A program made the position numbers and the translations under genes. The notes under the pieces were generated by a model. The model was not told where the DNA came from, made no database searches, and worked only from the letters and a program-made list of their open reading frames with translations. Shown in pieces: positions 34,790-46,300 of a DNA stretch of 64,000 nucleotides. Source of the DNA: Acidobacteriota bacterium (GTDB lineage: Bacteria; Acidobacteriota; Blastocatellia; UBA7656); contig JBFMDH010000035.1 in assembly GCA_040754075.1 (NCBI GenBank), positions 1 to 64,000 of the forward strand, given 5' to 3'. Each line of letters starts with the position of its first letter. Positions within the stretch are counted from its first letter, which is position 1.

Positions 34790-37700
34790 TTATCGCAACC
34801 GCAAAGTCGGGTCGCCAAGCAATATCCAGGTTCGGCGCACATCCGTATCCGTGACCGCTTGTTTGGCTGCCATCGCGGCTTCACCCAACCGTTTTGTCGG
34901 ATTGCTGAATAGCTGCTTGTAAAACGCCTGATTCAACCGGTTCTGTGATTCCGGCAAGGTCAAACCCGAAGATGCCCAGACGGCAATCGCGCCGCCAGGC
35001 TCAGCTTTGATTAAGGCTTCGCCGAGCGCGTCCATCGTAGCGTCGTGCAAATAGCCATTCAAACAATTCATCAGCACAAACATCGGCAAATTTGCCTGAT
35101 TGAGATTGACGGCTTCCGTAGCGGTCAACAAATTACCGCGCCACATATTCAATGAACCGTGTCCGGTGTAATTAATCAAGCGTTGACCTGTGGTCAGGGC
35201 GGCAAGTAATTGCGCCTTTGCGGTTGTCGGGTCTAAACGCCCGCGCTGCAATTCTTCAATGCGCATGGCGGCAGGCAGCACAGGTTTGAGATTGCGCGAA
35301 GCCTGCTCGAAATCAAAACCATCATTGGCGTCCGATACCAACAAGGCAGCAAATGGCGTAACAGAGGTTTCGTAAGCCGTAAGTTTTTTCACCAATGCCC
35401 CGGCTTCCGCAAGGGTTCGCATAGGCAATCGCCCAATGCTCAGTTCACTGATGCCGTCATTATCAAAGTCCGCGAACCAATCATCTGAGGCGGTTTCCAT
35501 ATAATTGGTATCGACTAGCTTCGTCGGTACAAGGTCCCAGTCGCCCAAACCCAAATAATTTTTGGTGTCATATGTCGCATCGCCCACGAGCATCACAAAG
35601 CGAAGTTTACCTGCCCAATTGCTTTGCGCATATTGCAGAAAATCGCGAATCGCCTGTGGTGATTTATGCCCGAAATTAAATTCGTCATAAAGGTCTTCGA
35701 CATCCACCATCGCGACTTTAAACCCTTGCGATTCACGCAAACGTTTCAACGGTTCAAGGCTGGTAAAAAAGCCTTTCGCCGTGAGCATGACCAGATTGGC
35801 AGCATTTCTTTTATCGCGCCAATGTGAAGGGGAGTTGAGGCTTAGTGAAGCAGGTTGTTGCAACTGCTCATCGGTTATGGCGAGCAATTGGCGGGTGCCG
35901 GTTTCGGATGTCGCAACGGTGACGGCAAATCCGGTTTTCGATTCGCTGATGTGAGTCATTAACTGCGCGGGATTACCGGCATCCGTGATGTCGAAAACGC
36001 GAATGGCTTGATTTGTAAAACTGTCTACGGTGATTTGCTCTTTGCCCGAAACGTTAAATCTGAGGACATCATTATCTGCGTTGTATGTGTGTTGATAGGA
36101 TAAGCGTAGGCAATCAACTGCGGAAACATCACTCGTGCCGTTTTGAGATGCAAGTCGAACGGTATTGAGTCCTTCGCGTAAATGCGCATGAGGTAAGATG
36201 AAACGAGTTGAGCTTTGCGCCTGACCGTTGAAGTTAATGAAGCCGGCAACCACGTCATTGATTAGTACAAGCACGCGGTGCGGCGTCTGCGTGATGCCTT
36301 GCAACGTCACTTCGAGCAGAGCCGGTTCCGTGCTTGGCGCAAGGTGTTGCAGGGTGAGCGGTTGATCAAGGAGTTGGGAAGTGACGATTGCGCCGAAGAA
36401 ATTTTCGCGTTCGCCATTTTTAAGCGCCGCAAAATAGAGCGTGCGGTCACGGCGCTCCACGGTTTGGGTAAAACTCGCTTGAGATGAAGACACGCCTTCG
36501 TCCTCTACAGTTGGTATGCGCTTGCCGGGATGATTTCCGGCGATGAGCCAGTAGGCGCGCGCATCTGTCGAAGGCGTGTCTATGCCAAGACCGTAAAAAT
36601 CAATGCTCTGCAATAGCCCGTCTTTATTGGTCGAAACCGCTATGGGCAATTCCTGACCGTCAACGAAGAGTTGCAGCATTCGCGGGTCAACTTTCACATC
36701 GAACCCGGTGGCGGCAAGTTCGTTTTGAGTGATGCGATAGAGTCCTTCGCGCTTGATATAAATTTTAAGGGCTGATTGAGAAGCCAGGGGATTGATGTCA
36801 TCGCTGAGCGGTTTGCCGGATACAGCGGATGGCGCAAACCGCTCAACCATACGAGTTGCCGAAATGCTCACCGGTATCGCGCCCAGTTTATTCAGCAATG
36901 TGACATTGGCGACTGGTGGCGGATTGCCGCCAACGTAGGTTGTATAGAATGGGCCGTGCCAGGTGGATTGACCTTTGAGGTCGACATCCTCAAGCCAATA
37001 AACGGCTGTCGATTTTAAGCCTTTCACCTGCCCGTCAAACAGTCCATAGCTTTCACCGGTCAATAACCTGGAACCGGCACGGAGCGCCGATCCTGCGACC
37101 AGTTGTTGGTTGATTAATTGGCGATTACCGGCGTCTTCACGATAAACATTGAAACCCAGGTTATCGACTTCAAGTCCGGTCTGCCATTCCAGCAAGGTGC
37201 CATTGTCATAACCGGTGGCGGTGAAACTCACAAGGTCAATCGCCGTTGGCCCGCCGGGTCCGGCTATCGTCCAGGGTGAAAATTGGGTTACTCCCGAAAG
37301 CCGTACCCAATTGTCTATGGCATCTCTAAGGGTTGCCCCTTGCCCAGCCCAGACGGAACCATCACTGCGCCACAGTTCGATGGCCGCTTCGGCATTGCCA
37401 TTGAGTTCGCCATCGAGATAGTGGAGTTGCAAGGTTGCCGAATAATTACTGCCCCCTGTGGGCGTGATGGTATAGGTGCGTTGCACAGCGTTTGGAAAAC
37501 CGGCAGGCGCGGATTTCGTGAGGGTCACGGTGACTTCAGTAGGCGGCGTTCCTGAATCAAATTGAATGGTGTTGAAAGGATTACCAAAACTGAGCGGGGT
37601 GCCGAGCGTGATGCCTGTGCGACGCAAATTGCCGATAACATCACCGGTGCCTGAAGAGGTCGCGGCAGCAGGCATGGTCAAGGTGAAACCAGCAGTATTG

Positions 37701-40700
37701 AGGTCGCCATTTAAAGTGAGATTTCCGGTGACTGTAACATCGCCGGTTAAAGTGACGGTTGTGCCGCTGTTGATGATGATAGTTGAATAGGTGCCGGCGG
37801 CGAGGGTGAGTCCGGCGGTTACCGGGCGGCAGGCGGAGAACTCCGAAGTGTTGCCTGCCGCATCAATGGCAGTCGTGGTAATCGTTTGTCCGACGGCAAC
37901 GGCAATCGGAAGCGTAACGGCGAAACTGGTGGCGCAGGTGGCGTCGGTGTTGACCGGAAAGGAGCCAATGTAGGTTTTGCCTTCGCCGTTGCCGGATGCG
38001 TCGCAAGATGGGTTGGCATAGAAATCAAGGGTGAAGCTGGCGCTTGCCGTGCTGTTGAGGGAACCGGCGATAAGCGTGGTGCCGGCATCATTACCGGCGG
38101 AAGTCAGGATGGGAAAGTTCTGCAAGCCGTTCGCGCCGGTGTCAGTGTCGCAGTTGTCGTTGGCAGTCAAGCCGAGACCGCCGAGGTCAATGCCGATGCC
38201 GGTGTTTGAGTAGATCGAGTTGCCACGAACCCTATTGCCGATAGCGCCGCCATCTAGGATCTGTACGCCGACGTGGTTTGAGTTTGTCCCGTTAAACGCG
38301 ATGAGGTTGGCTTCGCCCGGACTCGTGCCGCCAATTACGTTGTTAGGAGAGCCTACACTAATCCCCGATATATTGTTGTGCCAGTTGGCAGTGCCTGTAA
38401 CATCAGTGCCGATCAGGTTGCCTTTTACCACATTGCCGCCCGCGCCGTTGAGTTGGATGCCATACTGGTCGTTTCCGACAATGAGGTTGCGCGCGGCGGC
38501 AGTAGCCCCGCCGATTGTCACCCCGCTACCGAAACCACTAACCAGGATGCCGCTGCCGGCGTTGCCTATTACCGCCGTGCCCGCGGCATTGGTGCCGATG
38601 AGATTGCCTTGCACCACAAGACCGCTGTTCGGATGACCAACTGCCAGATGGACACCATTGCTGCCAAAGCTGTTACCATTGCCGGAAATGAGGTTGCCCG
38701 CTCCCGGGGCGGTGCCGCCGATAGTCACATCTATCACACTGTTGAGAAGAATACCGGTGCCGCTGGCGTTGCTGCCGAGCGAAGCCGTGCCGGCGGCATT
38801 GGTGCCGATGAAGTTGCCCTGGATGAGGTTGCCCTGTGCCGGGTTGGCGCTGTCGCCGGCGATGGTGATGCCGCTGGCATTGTTGCCGGAGATAAGGTTG
38901 CGCGCTTCAGGAGTGGTACCGCCGATAAGGTTATTGGCGCCGCGGAGGATAAAGATGCCATCTCCGCTGTTGCCCAGATCGACGGTGCCGGTCTTGTCGG
39001 TGCCGATGCGGTTGCCCTGCACGATGTTCGATGATGCACCGGCTTGGTTTAAGGAAATGCCGATAGAATTGCCGCTGATGACGTTGCCGTCGCTGAGGCC
39101 GGTGCCGCCAATCTGGTTGTTGCCGCTTTCGATGCGTATGCCGATAATCCCGCTGGTTTCAACGCGCGCATCACCGGTGGCGTTCAGACCGACGTAGTTG
39201 CCTTTAATTTGCGTGCCCGTCGCAAGGCTTCCGGTAATGTAGATCTGAGCGTTGTTATTGCCCGAAATGACGTTGCGCTCGTTGATCTGATCCAAAACCA
39301 GCCCGCCGATTATGGTGTTCGGCGCGTTGTTAATGAAGATGCCGCCGCCGTTGTTACCGAGGTCGGCGTTGCCGTCGGCTGATGTGCCGATGTAGTTGCC
39401 GCGAATCTGTGTGCCGGAAGCCGAACTGCCTTCGATGTGAATGCCGTACCCGCCGATGCTAAAACCTACCGACGCGCCAGAAAGGATATTGCGCGTCGCA
39501 GCGCCAGAGCCGCCGATGATGTTGCCGGGAGCATTGATGATGTGGACGCCGCTGCCGCTGTTAGCGAGAATGGCTGTGCCCGCTGCGTTCAGACCGATGA
39601 TGTTATTTTGCACAATGTTGCCCGATGATGTGCTGCTCTCAATCTTGATCGCGTCGGCGCCAAGTCCTGTACCATTACCCGATATCAGGTTGCCTTCGCT
39701 AACGCCGGTTCCCCCAATCGTATTACCAGAGCTGTTGAAGATGCGTATGCCGTCATTGGTGTTCGGGAGGCGCGCTGTGCCAGCGGCGTTCGTGCCAATA
39801 TAGTTACCCTTCAGCACATTCCCACTGGTAAATCCTATAAGCACCCCAAGGTCGTTGCCTGAAATGACGTTACCAATAAGTCGGTTGTTACTGGAAGGTA
39901 GCCACACGCCCTCAGCGCCATTGCCCAGATCAGCGTTGCCATCGGCTGATGTGCCAATGTAGCAACCTTCGACCAGGTTATTGCCCGCGTTCAGATCGAT
40001 CCCGCCATCAAAGCAGCGATTGATGATAAGCCCTCTGATGTAGCTGCCTCCGGCGGTCGTATGGACATGTAGCCCGCTGGCTCGGTCGGTCTCAAATTCA
40101 CGCACAATCTGCGAGCCGTTTAGTTCAATCAACGGCGGGCCAGTGTAATCCGGTCCTCCCTGGCTCCACCCATCTATGAAGACAGGTTGAAGGATTAAGG
40201 GGAGCTTCGCTCCCAGATTGATTGTCTTGACGCCTGGCCCGCCTGGTATAGCGAACTTTATGGTGAGGACGTCACCGGTGTTGTTAGTATTATGGGTACG
40301 CAAAATCGCTTCCCGTAATGAACCCGGAACCGGATTTTCATTATCGCCGCCACCGTCGTCTGTTGTGGTTACTATGGGCGGCGGCAAAACGTCGCCAACC
40401 CGGTAGACGCCGCGCCCGTGGGTAACGGCAATCAAGGCTTTGCTGAAAAATGCCGGGCCTGCCATAAAAAATAATTCGTCGACGGATACATTCGCCGGGC
40501 CGTCTTGATTTACGTCCCAGGTCGCGCCGCCGTCTTCGGAAGTGAAAATACCGACCTCGGTGCCGACGTAGAGCAGGTCTGTGCGGTCGGGGTGGTAAGT
40601 CAGGGCGCGCACCGGCACACTCGGCAATCCCGTCGCGCCCGCCCCGGTTACGTCCGTCCACGTCGTGCCGAGGTCGGTTGAGCGGTAGATGTTGTCAACG

Positions 40701-43048
40701 GCAAATCCGCCGAAGGTCGCATAAATCCAGTTTGGCGTGCGGGTGTTGTCGATCACCAGGCGCGTCACCACACGATTGGGGACGGCGGCAGTGTCGATCT
40801 GCGTCCAGGTAGGCGAGCCGGCCGTGCCGTTGGTGGTGCGGAAGATATCACCATTGTTATTGCCCACGAGGATGAAACTTGAACTGCCGGGGGAAACCGT
40901 GATGGCGCTGATTGGCGAGTTGCTCGCCGTCGGCGGTTTGATCGCAGTCCAAGTGGGATCGCCAGGGTTAGGGGGAAAAGCGCCTTTGACATTGGTGTGC
41001 CGCCAAAGGCTGATACCGCCCGCAAGCAAGGTGTTCGGGTCAAGGGGGTCGATGACCAGTGGGGCAATAAAGTTCGTAGGAGGGTTACAGGTGCCCCCTG
41101 GCGGCGGCGTGCAGGTCGCGTCAGTGATGCCGGCGTTGATAGAAGTTGACGTCAGTCCGCCGTCGGTGCTGCGAACGACTCCGAGATTTTGCGTCTCGCC
41201 ATAAAAGTAATTTGAATCGGTCTGATCGGCGGCGCAATAGCCGCCATCGCTGCCCTGCATCAAGGTCCAGCCTTCGGTGTTGCCCGAAAACCTCAGCGTG
41301 CCGTTGTCCTGCGTGCCGCCGATGATGATTTGTGAAGCGTTGTTACCGGCACCTCCGTAAAACTGCGTGATGCCGAGATTGTTGTTCAAATCAAGGAAGT
41401 TCAGGGTGGTCATTCCGGCCGGGACTTCAGCATTGATGTCCTGGAGGCGGTGGATGCCGCCGTCGTTGCCGAAAAAAACTGTCTGGTTGTCATTGTTATT
41501 GAAACCGGGGTGGGCAACAATGATGTGATGATCGGCATGGGCAGAGGTTACGGTGCCGTCGCTGATCTGCGTAAAGGTGTTGCCGCTGTCGGTGCTGCGC
41601 CACAGGTGTATGCCGCCGACAATGACGAAGGCGGAATTGATCGGATTGACCCAGATGACGTTATCATACCAGCCTTGATTCGGAGACCCGGCGACAAAAA
41701 AGTTCGTGCCGGTATTGACTCGTGTGTAGTTTTGCCCGCCGTCGGTGCTGCGGTAAACATCGCCGTTATTCTGATTGACCGAAGCATAAACCAGACTCCC
41801 ACCCAAAGAGGGCGCATAGGCTAACTCGACACGTCCATTGTTACCTGCTCCCGGATTGATTGGGGGATTGAAAGTTGCGGCATTCCACGTCTGACCAAAA
41901 TCGGTTGAAAAGCTGGCTGACCCTAACTGGCCGACAATGGCGCGACTGCCATCACCCGGTCGAAAATCAACATCCATCGCTTGATTGGTTGTCGGCTGTG
42001 TCCAGGTCGTTCCCCCATCCGTTGATCGTTGGATGCCACCAGTAGCAATGAGATTTCCATTGACGTCTTGCGCCTGCGAGGTGGCTGCAAGCAGTGTACC
42101 GCCACCGGGCGAAATTGATAGCCGGTTGACAAAGAAGAAAGCGGCGTTCGCCGTGGATGAAAGTTGATTCCAGGTCACGCCGCCATCGGTAGATTTAAAA
42201 ATGCCTGCCCCTTGAATGGCATCAATGTTGCCGAAACCTTCGCCGGTGCCGGCATACATGATGCTGGGGTTGGTCGGGTCGATGACCATCGTGGTGACCG
42301 CGAGGTTCGCCATAAAATCATTGACCGGCTGCCAACCCGAACCGCTGTTGGTGGTGTGCCAGATGCCACCCGACACACTGCCGATCCACATCTTGTTGGG
42401 TTCGGTCGGATGAATCACAATGGCACGGATGCGCCCGCCGATGTTGCCCGGCCCCAGCCACTCCCAGGCGTTTGGGCCAATCCCTGAACTGTAGAGGTCA
42501 CTGGCTGGCAGCCCGGCTTTTTCCCGCGTTTTGCGCCGCTCTTCGCGGGCGGCGAGCATTAGCTGAACATGGCGACGGGCTTTCTCTAAACCATCGGGCG
42601 GGATGTAGCCCTTCTCATCCTGCAACTGTAAGCGCCGAAATTTGAAGAAGCCATCGGGATTCGTCGGTCCCGGCTCTGCTTCTTCGCTCTCACTGAGACC
42701 GATGAGTTGAGCAAGTGAAAATCGCGGTAGCCATTCATCCAATCCCAGGGCTGGTTCGACCCTATGGTCGACGGAGGCAATCGGTTTTTGCGGAAAATGC
42801 AGCGGGTTTTCTGTCGGCTTGTTTTGAACTGTTGATTTGCCTTTATGGCTAAGCGAAAGCCGATTTGAGTTTTTTCTGCTTTTTGACGACCGGGAAGACC
42901 TGGAGCCAACTGTCTCAGGTCGGCTGGCGCGTGTTTCCGATGAAGGCTTAGCCAATGGGAGTCTTGCGGTAAGGGCGCTTATCCCGATTACCAGTGCGAT
43001 ACCCAATGCCGAAAACAGGGCAATGAATTTACGGCGCAGATTATTCAT
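34790..43048 (-). CDS. Giant secreted protein: BNR/sortilin-like propeller, beta-helix repeats, C25 (gingipain-type) peptidase
   Basis: A 2752-residue exported protein. The signal anchor/peptide is about residues 5-30. A sortilin/BNR-type propeller with repeated ...STDGG.TW.. blades spans about 190-885. A CSLREA-like segment (DDGGGDNENPVPGSLREAIL, about 895-915) leads into a right-handed beta-helix of ISGN/IGGT repeats (about 990-1630). Beta-sandwich linkers follow. The last ~340 residues are a C25 caspase-fold peptidase (about 2410-2752), with catalytic His in NYTGHGSLNMW (about 2628) and Cys in LMNCLNGYL (about 2662). The protein ends ILLGDPTLRLR without a type IX sorting domain. Probably a surface or released protease/adhesin. 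AGAGGG lies before ATG; the response regulator gene follows. Confidence 0.9.
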   Translation of the reverse strand: MNNLRRKFIALFSALGIALVIGISALTARLPLAKPSSETRASRPETVGSRSSRSSKSRKNSNRLSLSHKGKSTVQNKPTENPLHFPQKPIASVDHRVEPALGLDEWLPRFSLAQLIGLSESEEAEPGPTNPDGFFKFRRLQLQDEKGYIPPDGLEKARRHVQLMLAAREERRKTREKAGLPASDLYSSGIGPNAWEWLGPGNIGGRIRAIVIHPTEPNKMWIGSVSGGIWHTTNSGSGWQPVNDFMANLAVTTMVIDPTNPSIMYAGTGEGFGNIDAIQGAGIFKSTDGGVTWNQLSSTANAAFFFVNRLSISPGGGTLLAATSQAQDVNGNLIATGGIQRSTDGGTTWTQPTTNQAMDVDFRPGDGSRAIVGQLGSASFSTDFGQTWNAATFNPPINPGAGNNGRVELAYAPSLGGSLVYASVNQNNGDVYRSTDGGQNYTRVNTGTNFFVAGSPNQGWYDNVIWVNPINSAFVIVGGIHLWRSTDSGNTFTQISDGTVTSAHADHHIIVAHPGFNNNDNQTVFFGNDGGIHRLQDINAEVPAGMTTLNFLDLNNNLGITQFYGGAGNNASQIIIGGTQDNGTLRFSGNTEGWTLMQGSDGGYCAADQTDSNYFYGETQNLGVVRSTDGGLTSTSINAGITDATCTPPPGGTCNPPTNFIAPLVIDPLDPNTLLAGGISLWRHTNVKGAFPPNPGDPTWTAIKPPTASNSPISAITVSPGSSSFILVGNNNGDIFRTTNGTAGSPTWTQIDTAAVPNRVVTRLVIDNTRTPNWIYATFGGFAVDNIYRSTDLGTTWTDVTGAGATGLPSVPVRALTYHPDRTDLLYVGTEVGIFTSEDGGATWDVNQDGPANVSVDELFFMAGPAFFSKALIAVTHGRGVYRVGDVLPPPIVTTTDDGGGDNENPVPGSLREAILRTHNTNNTGDVLTIKFAIPGGPGVKTINLGAKLPLILQPVFIDGWSQGGPDYTGPPLIELNGSQIVREFETDRASGLHVHTTAGGSYIRGLIINRCFDGGIDLNAGNNLVEGCYIGTSADGNADLGNGAEGVWLPSSNNRLIGNVISGNDLGVLIGFTSGNVLKGNYIGTNAAGTARLPNTNDGIRIFNSSGNTIGGTGVSEGNLISGNGTGLGADAIKIESSTSSGNIVQNNIIGLNAAGTAILANSGSGVHIINAPGNIIGGSGAATRNILSGASVGFSIGGYGIHIEGSSASGTQIRGNYIGTSADGNADLGNNGGGIFINNAPNTIIGGLVLDQINERNVISGNNNAQIYITGSLATGTQIKGNYVGLNATGDARVETSGIIGIRIESGNNQIGGTGLSDGNVISGNSIGISLNQAGASSNIVQGNRIGTDKTGTVDLGNSGDGIFILRGANNLIGGTTPEARNLISGNNASGITIAGDSANPAQGNLIQGNFIGTNAAGTASLGSNASGTGILLNSVIDVTIGGTAPGAGNLISGNGNSFGSNGVHLAVGHPNSGLVVQGNLIGTNAAGTAVIGNAGSGILVSGFGSGVTIGGATAAARNLIVGNDQYGIQLNGAGGNVVKGNLIGTDVTGTANWHNNISGISVGSPNNVIGGTSPGEANLIAFNGTNSNHVGVQILDGGAIGNRVRGNSIYSNTGIGIDLGGLGLTANDNCDTDTGANGLQNFPILTSAGNDAGTTLIAGSLNSTASASFTLDFYANPSCDASGNGEGKTYIGSFPVNTDATCATSFAVTLPIAVAVGQTITTTAIDAAGNTSEFSACRPVTAGLTLAAGTYSTIIINSGTTVTLTGDVTVTGNLTLNGDLNTAGFTLTMPAAATSSGTGDVIGNLRRTGITLGTPLSFGNPFNTIQFDSGTPPTEVTVTLTKSAPAGFPNAVQRTYTITPTGGSNYSATLQLHYLDGELNGNAEAAIELWRSDGSVWAGQGATLRDAIDNWVRLSGVTQFSPWTIAGPGGPTAIDLVSFTATGYDNGTLLEWQTGLEVDNLGFNVYREDAGNRQLINQQLVAGSALRAGSRLLTGESYGLFDGQVKGLKSTAVYWLEDVDLKGQSTWHGPFYTTYVGGNPPPVANVTLLNKLGAIPVSISATRMVERFAPSAVSGKPLSDDINPLASQSALKIYIKREGLYRITQNELAATGFDVKVDPRMLQLFVDGQELPIAVSTNKDGLLQSIDFYGLGIDTPSTDARAYWLIAGNHPGKRIPTVEDEGVSSSQASFTQTVERRDRTLYFAALKNGERENFFGAIVTSQLLDQPLTLQHLAPSTEPALLEVTLQGITQTPHRVLVLINDVVAGFINFNGQAQSSTRFILPHAHLREGLNTVRLASQNGTSDVSAVDCLRLSYQHTYNADNDVLRFNVSGKEQITVDSFTNQAIRVFDITDAGNPAQLMTHISESKTGFAVTVATSETGTRQLLAITDEQLQQPASLSLNSPSHWRDKRNAANLVMLTAKGFFTSLEPLKRLRESQGFKVAMVDVEDLYDEFNFGHKSPQAIRDFLQYAQSNWAGKLRFVMLVGDATYDTKNYLGLGDWDLVPTKLVDTNYMETASDDWFADFDNDGISELSIGRLPMRTLAEAGALVKKLTAYETSVTPFAALLVSDANDGFDFEQASRNLKPVLPAAMRIEELQRGRLDPTTAKAQLLAALTTGQRLINYTGHGSLNMWRGNLLTATEAVNLNQANLPMFVLMNCLNGYLHDATMDALGEALIKAEPGGAIAVWASSGLTLPESQNRLNQAFYKQLFSNPTKRLGEAAMAAKQAVTDTDVRRTWILLGDPTLRLR
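38150..40060 (-). repeat. Degenerate coding repeats of the beta-helix (ISGN...IGTNAAGTA...IGGT units)
   Basis: Within the giant gene about nine units of roughly 65-75 codons recur. Each has an ISGN turn, a GNYIGTNAAGTA-type stretch and a NxIGGT turn. At DNA level the words for IGTNAAGTA recur near 38370, 38590, 38800, 39000, 39190, 39380, 39590, 39790 and 39950. This is protein repeat structure, not a DNA element, but such tracts can recombine and change length. Confidence 0.75.
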
Positions 43049-43271
43049 GGCAACCCTCTTGTGAGCGAATCAATCCGGATACTGAATTTGGCTGGAGGTT
43101 ATCGTCCCTTTTGTATTCGCGTTGTTTTTGCGTTTGCGAAATTTCTCTTGAGCGAACTTGAGAAAAGCGCTCAACCGTGTCTCAAATTATCGACAGCAGT
43201 TTAACAAGTACGTAAGCAAGAATCGCTATCTGTTTAGGTAGGTATTTTTCTGCTGAGGTTATCAAAAGGAG

Positions 43272-43296
43272 GCATGCAGAAATTTTTTCTGCATGC
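43272..43296. terminator. Perfect 11-bp hairpin between kinase and giant protease genes
   Basis: Arms 43272-43282 and 43286-43296 pair perfectly around TTT, 16 bases past the kinase stop codon. There is no long T run on the minus strand, so it may end or only attenuate transcription into the protease gene; 223 bases remain before the protease start for a separate promoter. Confidence 0.55.
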
Positions 43297-43311
43297 ATGG
43301 ATAGGGGCGAT

Positions 43312-46300
43312 TCAAATTACCCTGTGCCGGTGGATTTTGAGCGGCGCTTGTAAACTGATTGATGTACCCAGACCCGTTGTAGAGGTGATCTGCAATCGTC
43401 CATTGATGCGCTCGGCTCGCTGACGCATACTGAATAAGCCGTGTCCACGGGTTGCGCTGGCGACATCAAACCCTTTGCCATTGTCTTTAATATCAAGATG
43501 GACATGTCCCTGGGATAATGAAAGCTCAATGAAAACCTCTGTACAGCGCGCATGGCGGACGGCATTGTTAATGGATTCTTTGAAGATTAAAAAAATTTCG
43601 CGGCGCTTGTCGGTATCGAGTTTGATTTCGGGTAGTCCATCGGGCGCGATAAATTCAAAATCAATCTCTTGCGCCGTTAAGGTATCGCTGGCAAAACGGC
43701 GCATTCGTTGAACGAGGTCTTGCAGATTGTCACGCTTGGGATTGATTGCCCATACAATGTCGCTCATCGAATCCACCAACTCCCGCGAAGTTTGCGCAAT
43801 GGTTGAAAGCGGCGTTGAAAGAGCCGGATGATTGTCGGCAAGTTGAGCGCGGACGACTTCACTGATAATTGAAATCTGCGACAGACTGGAACCGATGTCG
43901 TCGTGCAGATCGCTGGCAATCCGCATTCGCAGGCGCTCAACTTTAAGTAGTTGAGCGATGCGGTAACGAAAGAGCGCATAGACGGCGGCGGCAACCGCCA
44001 ATGCCGTGAGCGTCAAAAACCACCAGCGTTGCCAGAGGGCAGGCAAGATGCGGAATGAAAAGCTCGCGGGCGGCTGGCTCATCACCCCGTCCGCGTTGAC
44101 TGCCCGCACCAGGAAGCGATAGCTGCCCGGCGCTAGACGCGCGAAATTAACCGTGCGTTGATCTGATAGCGGACTCCAATCTTCGCTTGCCCCTTCGAGC
44201 TTGTATTGATAGCGGAGTCCTTCGCCGGGGCTGAATCCCAACGCCACGAAGTCTAGCTGAACCTGGTTCTTGTCGGGGGCAAGTTCAATCGCGGCAATCC
44301 GGGTTTCGCCGAGCGCCGAAATCTGCTGCGTCTCGCCGCCAATACGCAATCCGGTGATCAGAACCGGCGGCGGCGTCTGGGGTGGGTCGGGTTGTGGTGT
44401 CAGCCGTGACAAGCCGCTTTTTCCGCCAAACCATAAATCGCCTTTGTGGTCGCGAAACGACACTAACACTTCGCCCGCAATCAAACCATCGGCAACCGTG
44501 AAAGGTTTGACGCGCCCGCTAATCGGGTCGAGCCTGTCTAAGCCGCGCGCCGTGCCGACGTACAAGCGCCCGTAAAGGTCTTCGGTAATGCAGTTGATGG
44601 TATTGCCGGATAGTCCTTGAGCGGTTGTGTAGGTGAGGAATCGAGGTTGCTCCGCGCTGGTGTCGTCGAGGCAAGTCAAACCGCCCAGCGTCGAGGCAAT
44701 CCACAATCGCCCTGCGCGATCCAGATAAAGGTCATAGACCCCGCCCGCCGGCAGTCCTTGTTTGGTGGTCAATAGGGTGAAATGTCCGTCACGGAAACGA
44801 GCCAGGAAATCGGTATCAATAAAACCAATCCAGAGATTTCCTTCACGGTCTTCCGCAAAAGCAGTCGGGTCAGCGTTCTTCAGCGGCAAGCCATCAGCTT
44901 CCCCGTAGTGATGAAAGGTCTCCGTTGTTCGTTCCCAGCGCGTGATCCCACCTCGGGCTTCAGAGAAAGTCGCAATCCATATATCGCCGCGCGAGTCCTC
45001 ATATAAGCGGAAGATGTCGTTTGAAACCAGTCCGTCTTTAGTCGTATAAATCGCTTTCGGCGGCGTGTTGGCGAGGCTGCCAACGTGACTGACTTTGGGA
45101 TAGCGCACCAATCCTTGCCCGGTGGGGAGCCACCATTCTCCTGCCTGGTCTTGAAGCGTAAGCTGATTCCAGCCCCAGCCAAAGTAGGTGAGGTGTTGAG
45201 GCAGTCGCGGGCAAATCGCCCGGAAATGCTTTCCCGCAAACCAACTCAGCGGCGTCTTTGTGGACAGGATCGTCATGGCGCATAAATCCCCGGCGCGGCT
45301 TTCAAAAAGAGCCGAGATGCGGGATTCGCCAAGCCCTTCGGCTTCCGTGTAGGTGGTAAAGCCGTTTCGCGCCAGCTTGAGCGCCCCGTTATCCGTGCCA
45401 ATCCAGAGATTACCATCGCGATCTTCCGTGATGGATTGCACAAACATCTTGCTCAGAATCAACTCGCTCGTATATTGAGGAAGTCGCAAATCATCCCGCC
45501 GGGCTTGCGGAATAAACTCGACCAGCGATGTAACCAAACCGACCCACAACTGCCCCGTGGAGGATTGAAATAAGCTTCTCGTATTGGCACTGGGAAGTCC
45601 GTTTTTCTCGGTGTAGACGCGGATGATTTTGGGCTGGTGAGTTCCGGGTTCCATCGCGATTTGCGACAACCCTTTGCGGGTCGCGACCCATAGGTGATCG
45701 TTGGTATCCACGAGCAGCGCAAGGATGTCGTTGGCTGGCAGACCCTGCTGCGTGGTGTAGCGTTCCGCGCGACCGTCAGACCAACGCCGGTAAAGCCCAC
45801 TGCCTGCGCCGATCCACAAGGCTCCCTGCCGGTCTTCTACCAGAGCACGCACAATTCTATCGTTCTCAACCTCTCGCGGAAGCCCAATCTCTACCGGGCG
45901 AGCCATCCATTGCCCGTCCACCTGTTCGAGCCGGTAAAGTCCATGTCCGGCTCCACACCAGACGTCGCCTGCGCGATCCTCAAGCAGCGCGTTCACGCTC
46001 GCCGTCCTTTGTTGATCAACCGGATTGATGAAGACGAACATCGGGTCGTCCGTCGTCAGGTGTTGGTCCGTCATCTGTTGATTGGGTTGCTGACCGGTTG
46101 ACAATGACCCGACAGTCCACGGGCGACCGGTGGGATTAAATTGGCAGAGACCGCTGAAAGTGGCTACCCAGTATTTGCCATCACGGGTTTCTAACAGGTT
46201 TCTAACCTGATTGTCAGGCAATCCCTGTTCGATGCCATAATTGGTGAAGGTATAACCGTCATACCGCGACAATCCCCCATCCGTGCAAAACCAGAGAAAC

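Noticed and set aside
38150-40060. CRISPR-like regular repeats
   Set aside because: Spacing corresponds to beta-helix protein repeats in an intact frame; repeats are degenerate and no cas genes are near.
37215-40406. Several long plus-strand frames opposite the giant protease gene
   Set aside because: They mirror the repetitive, stop-poor beta-helix coding sequence and lack family features.
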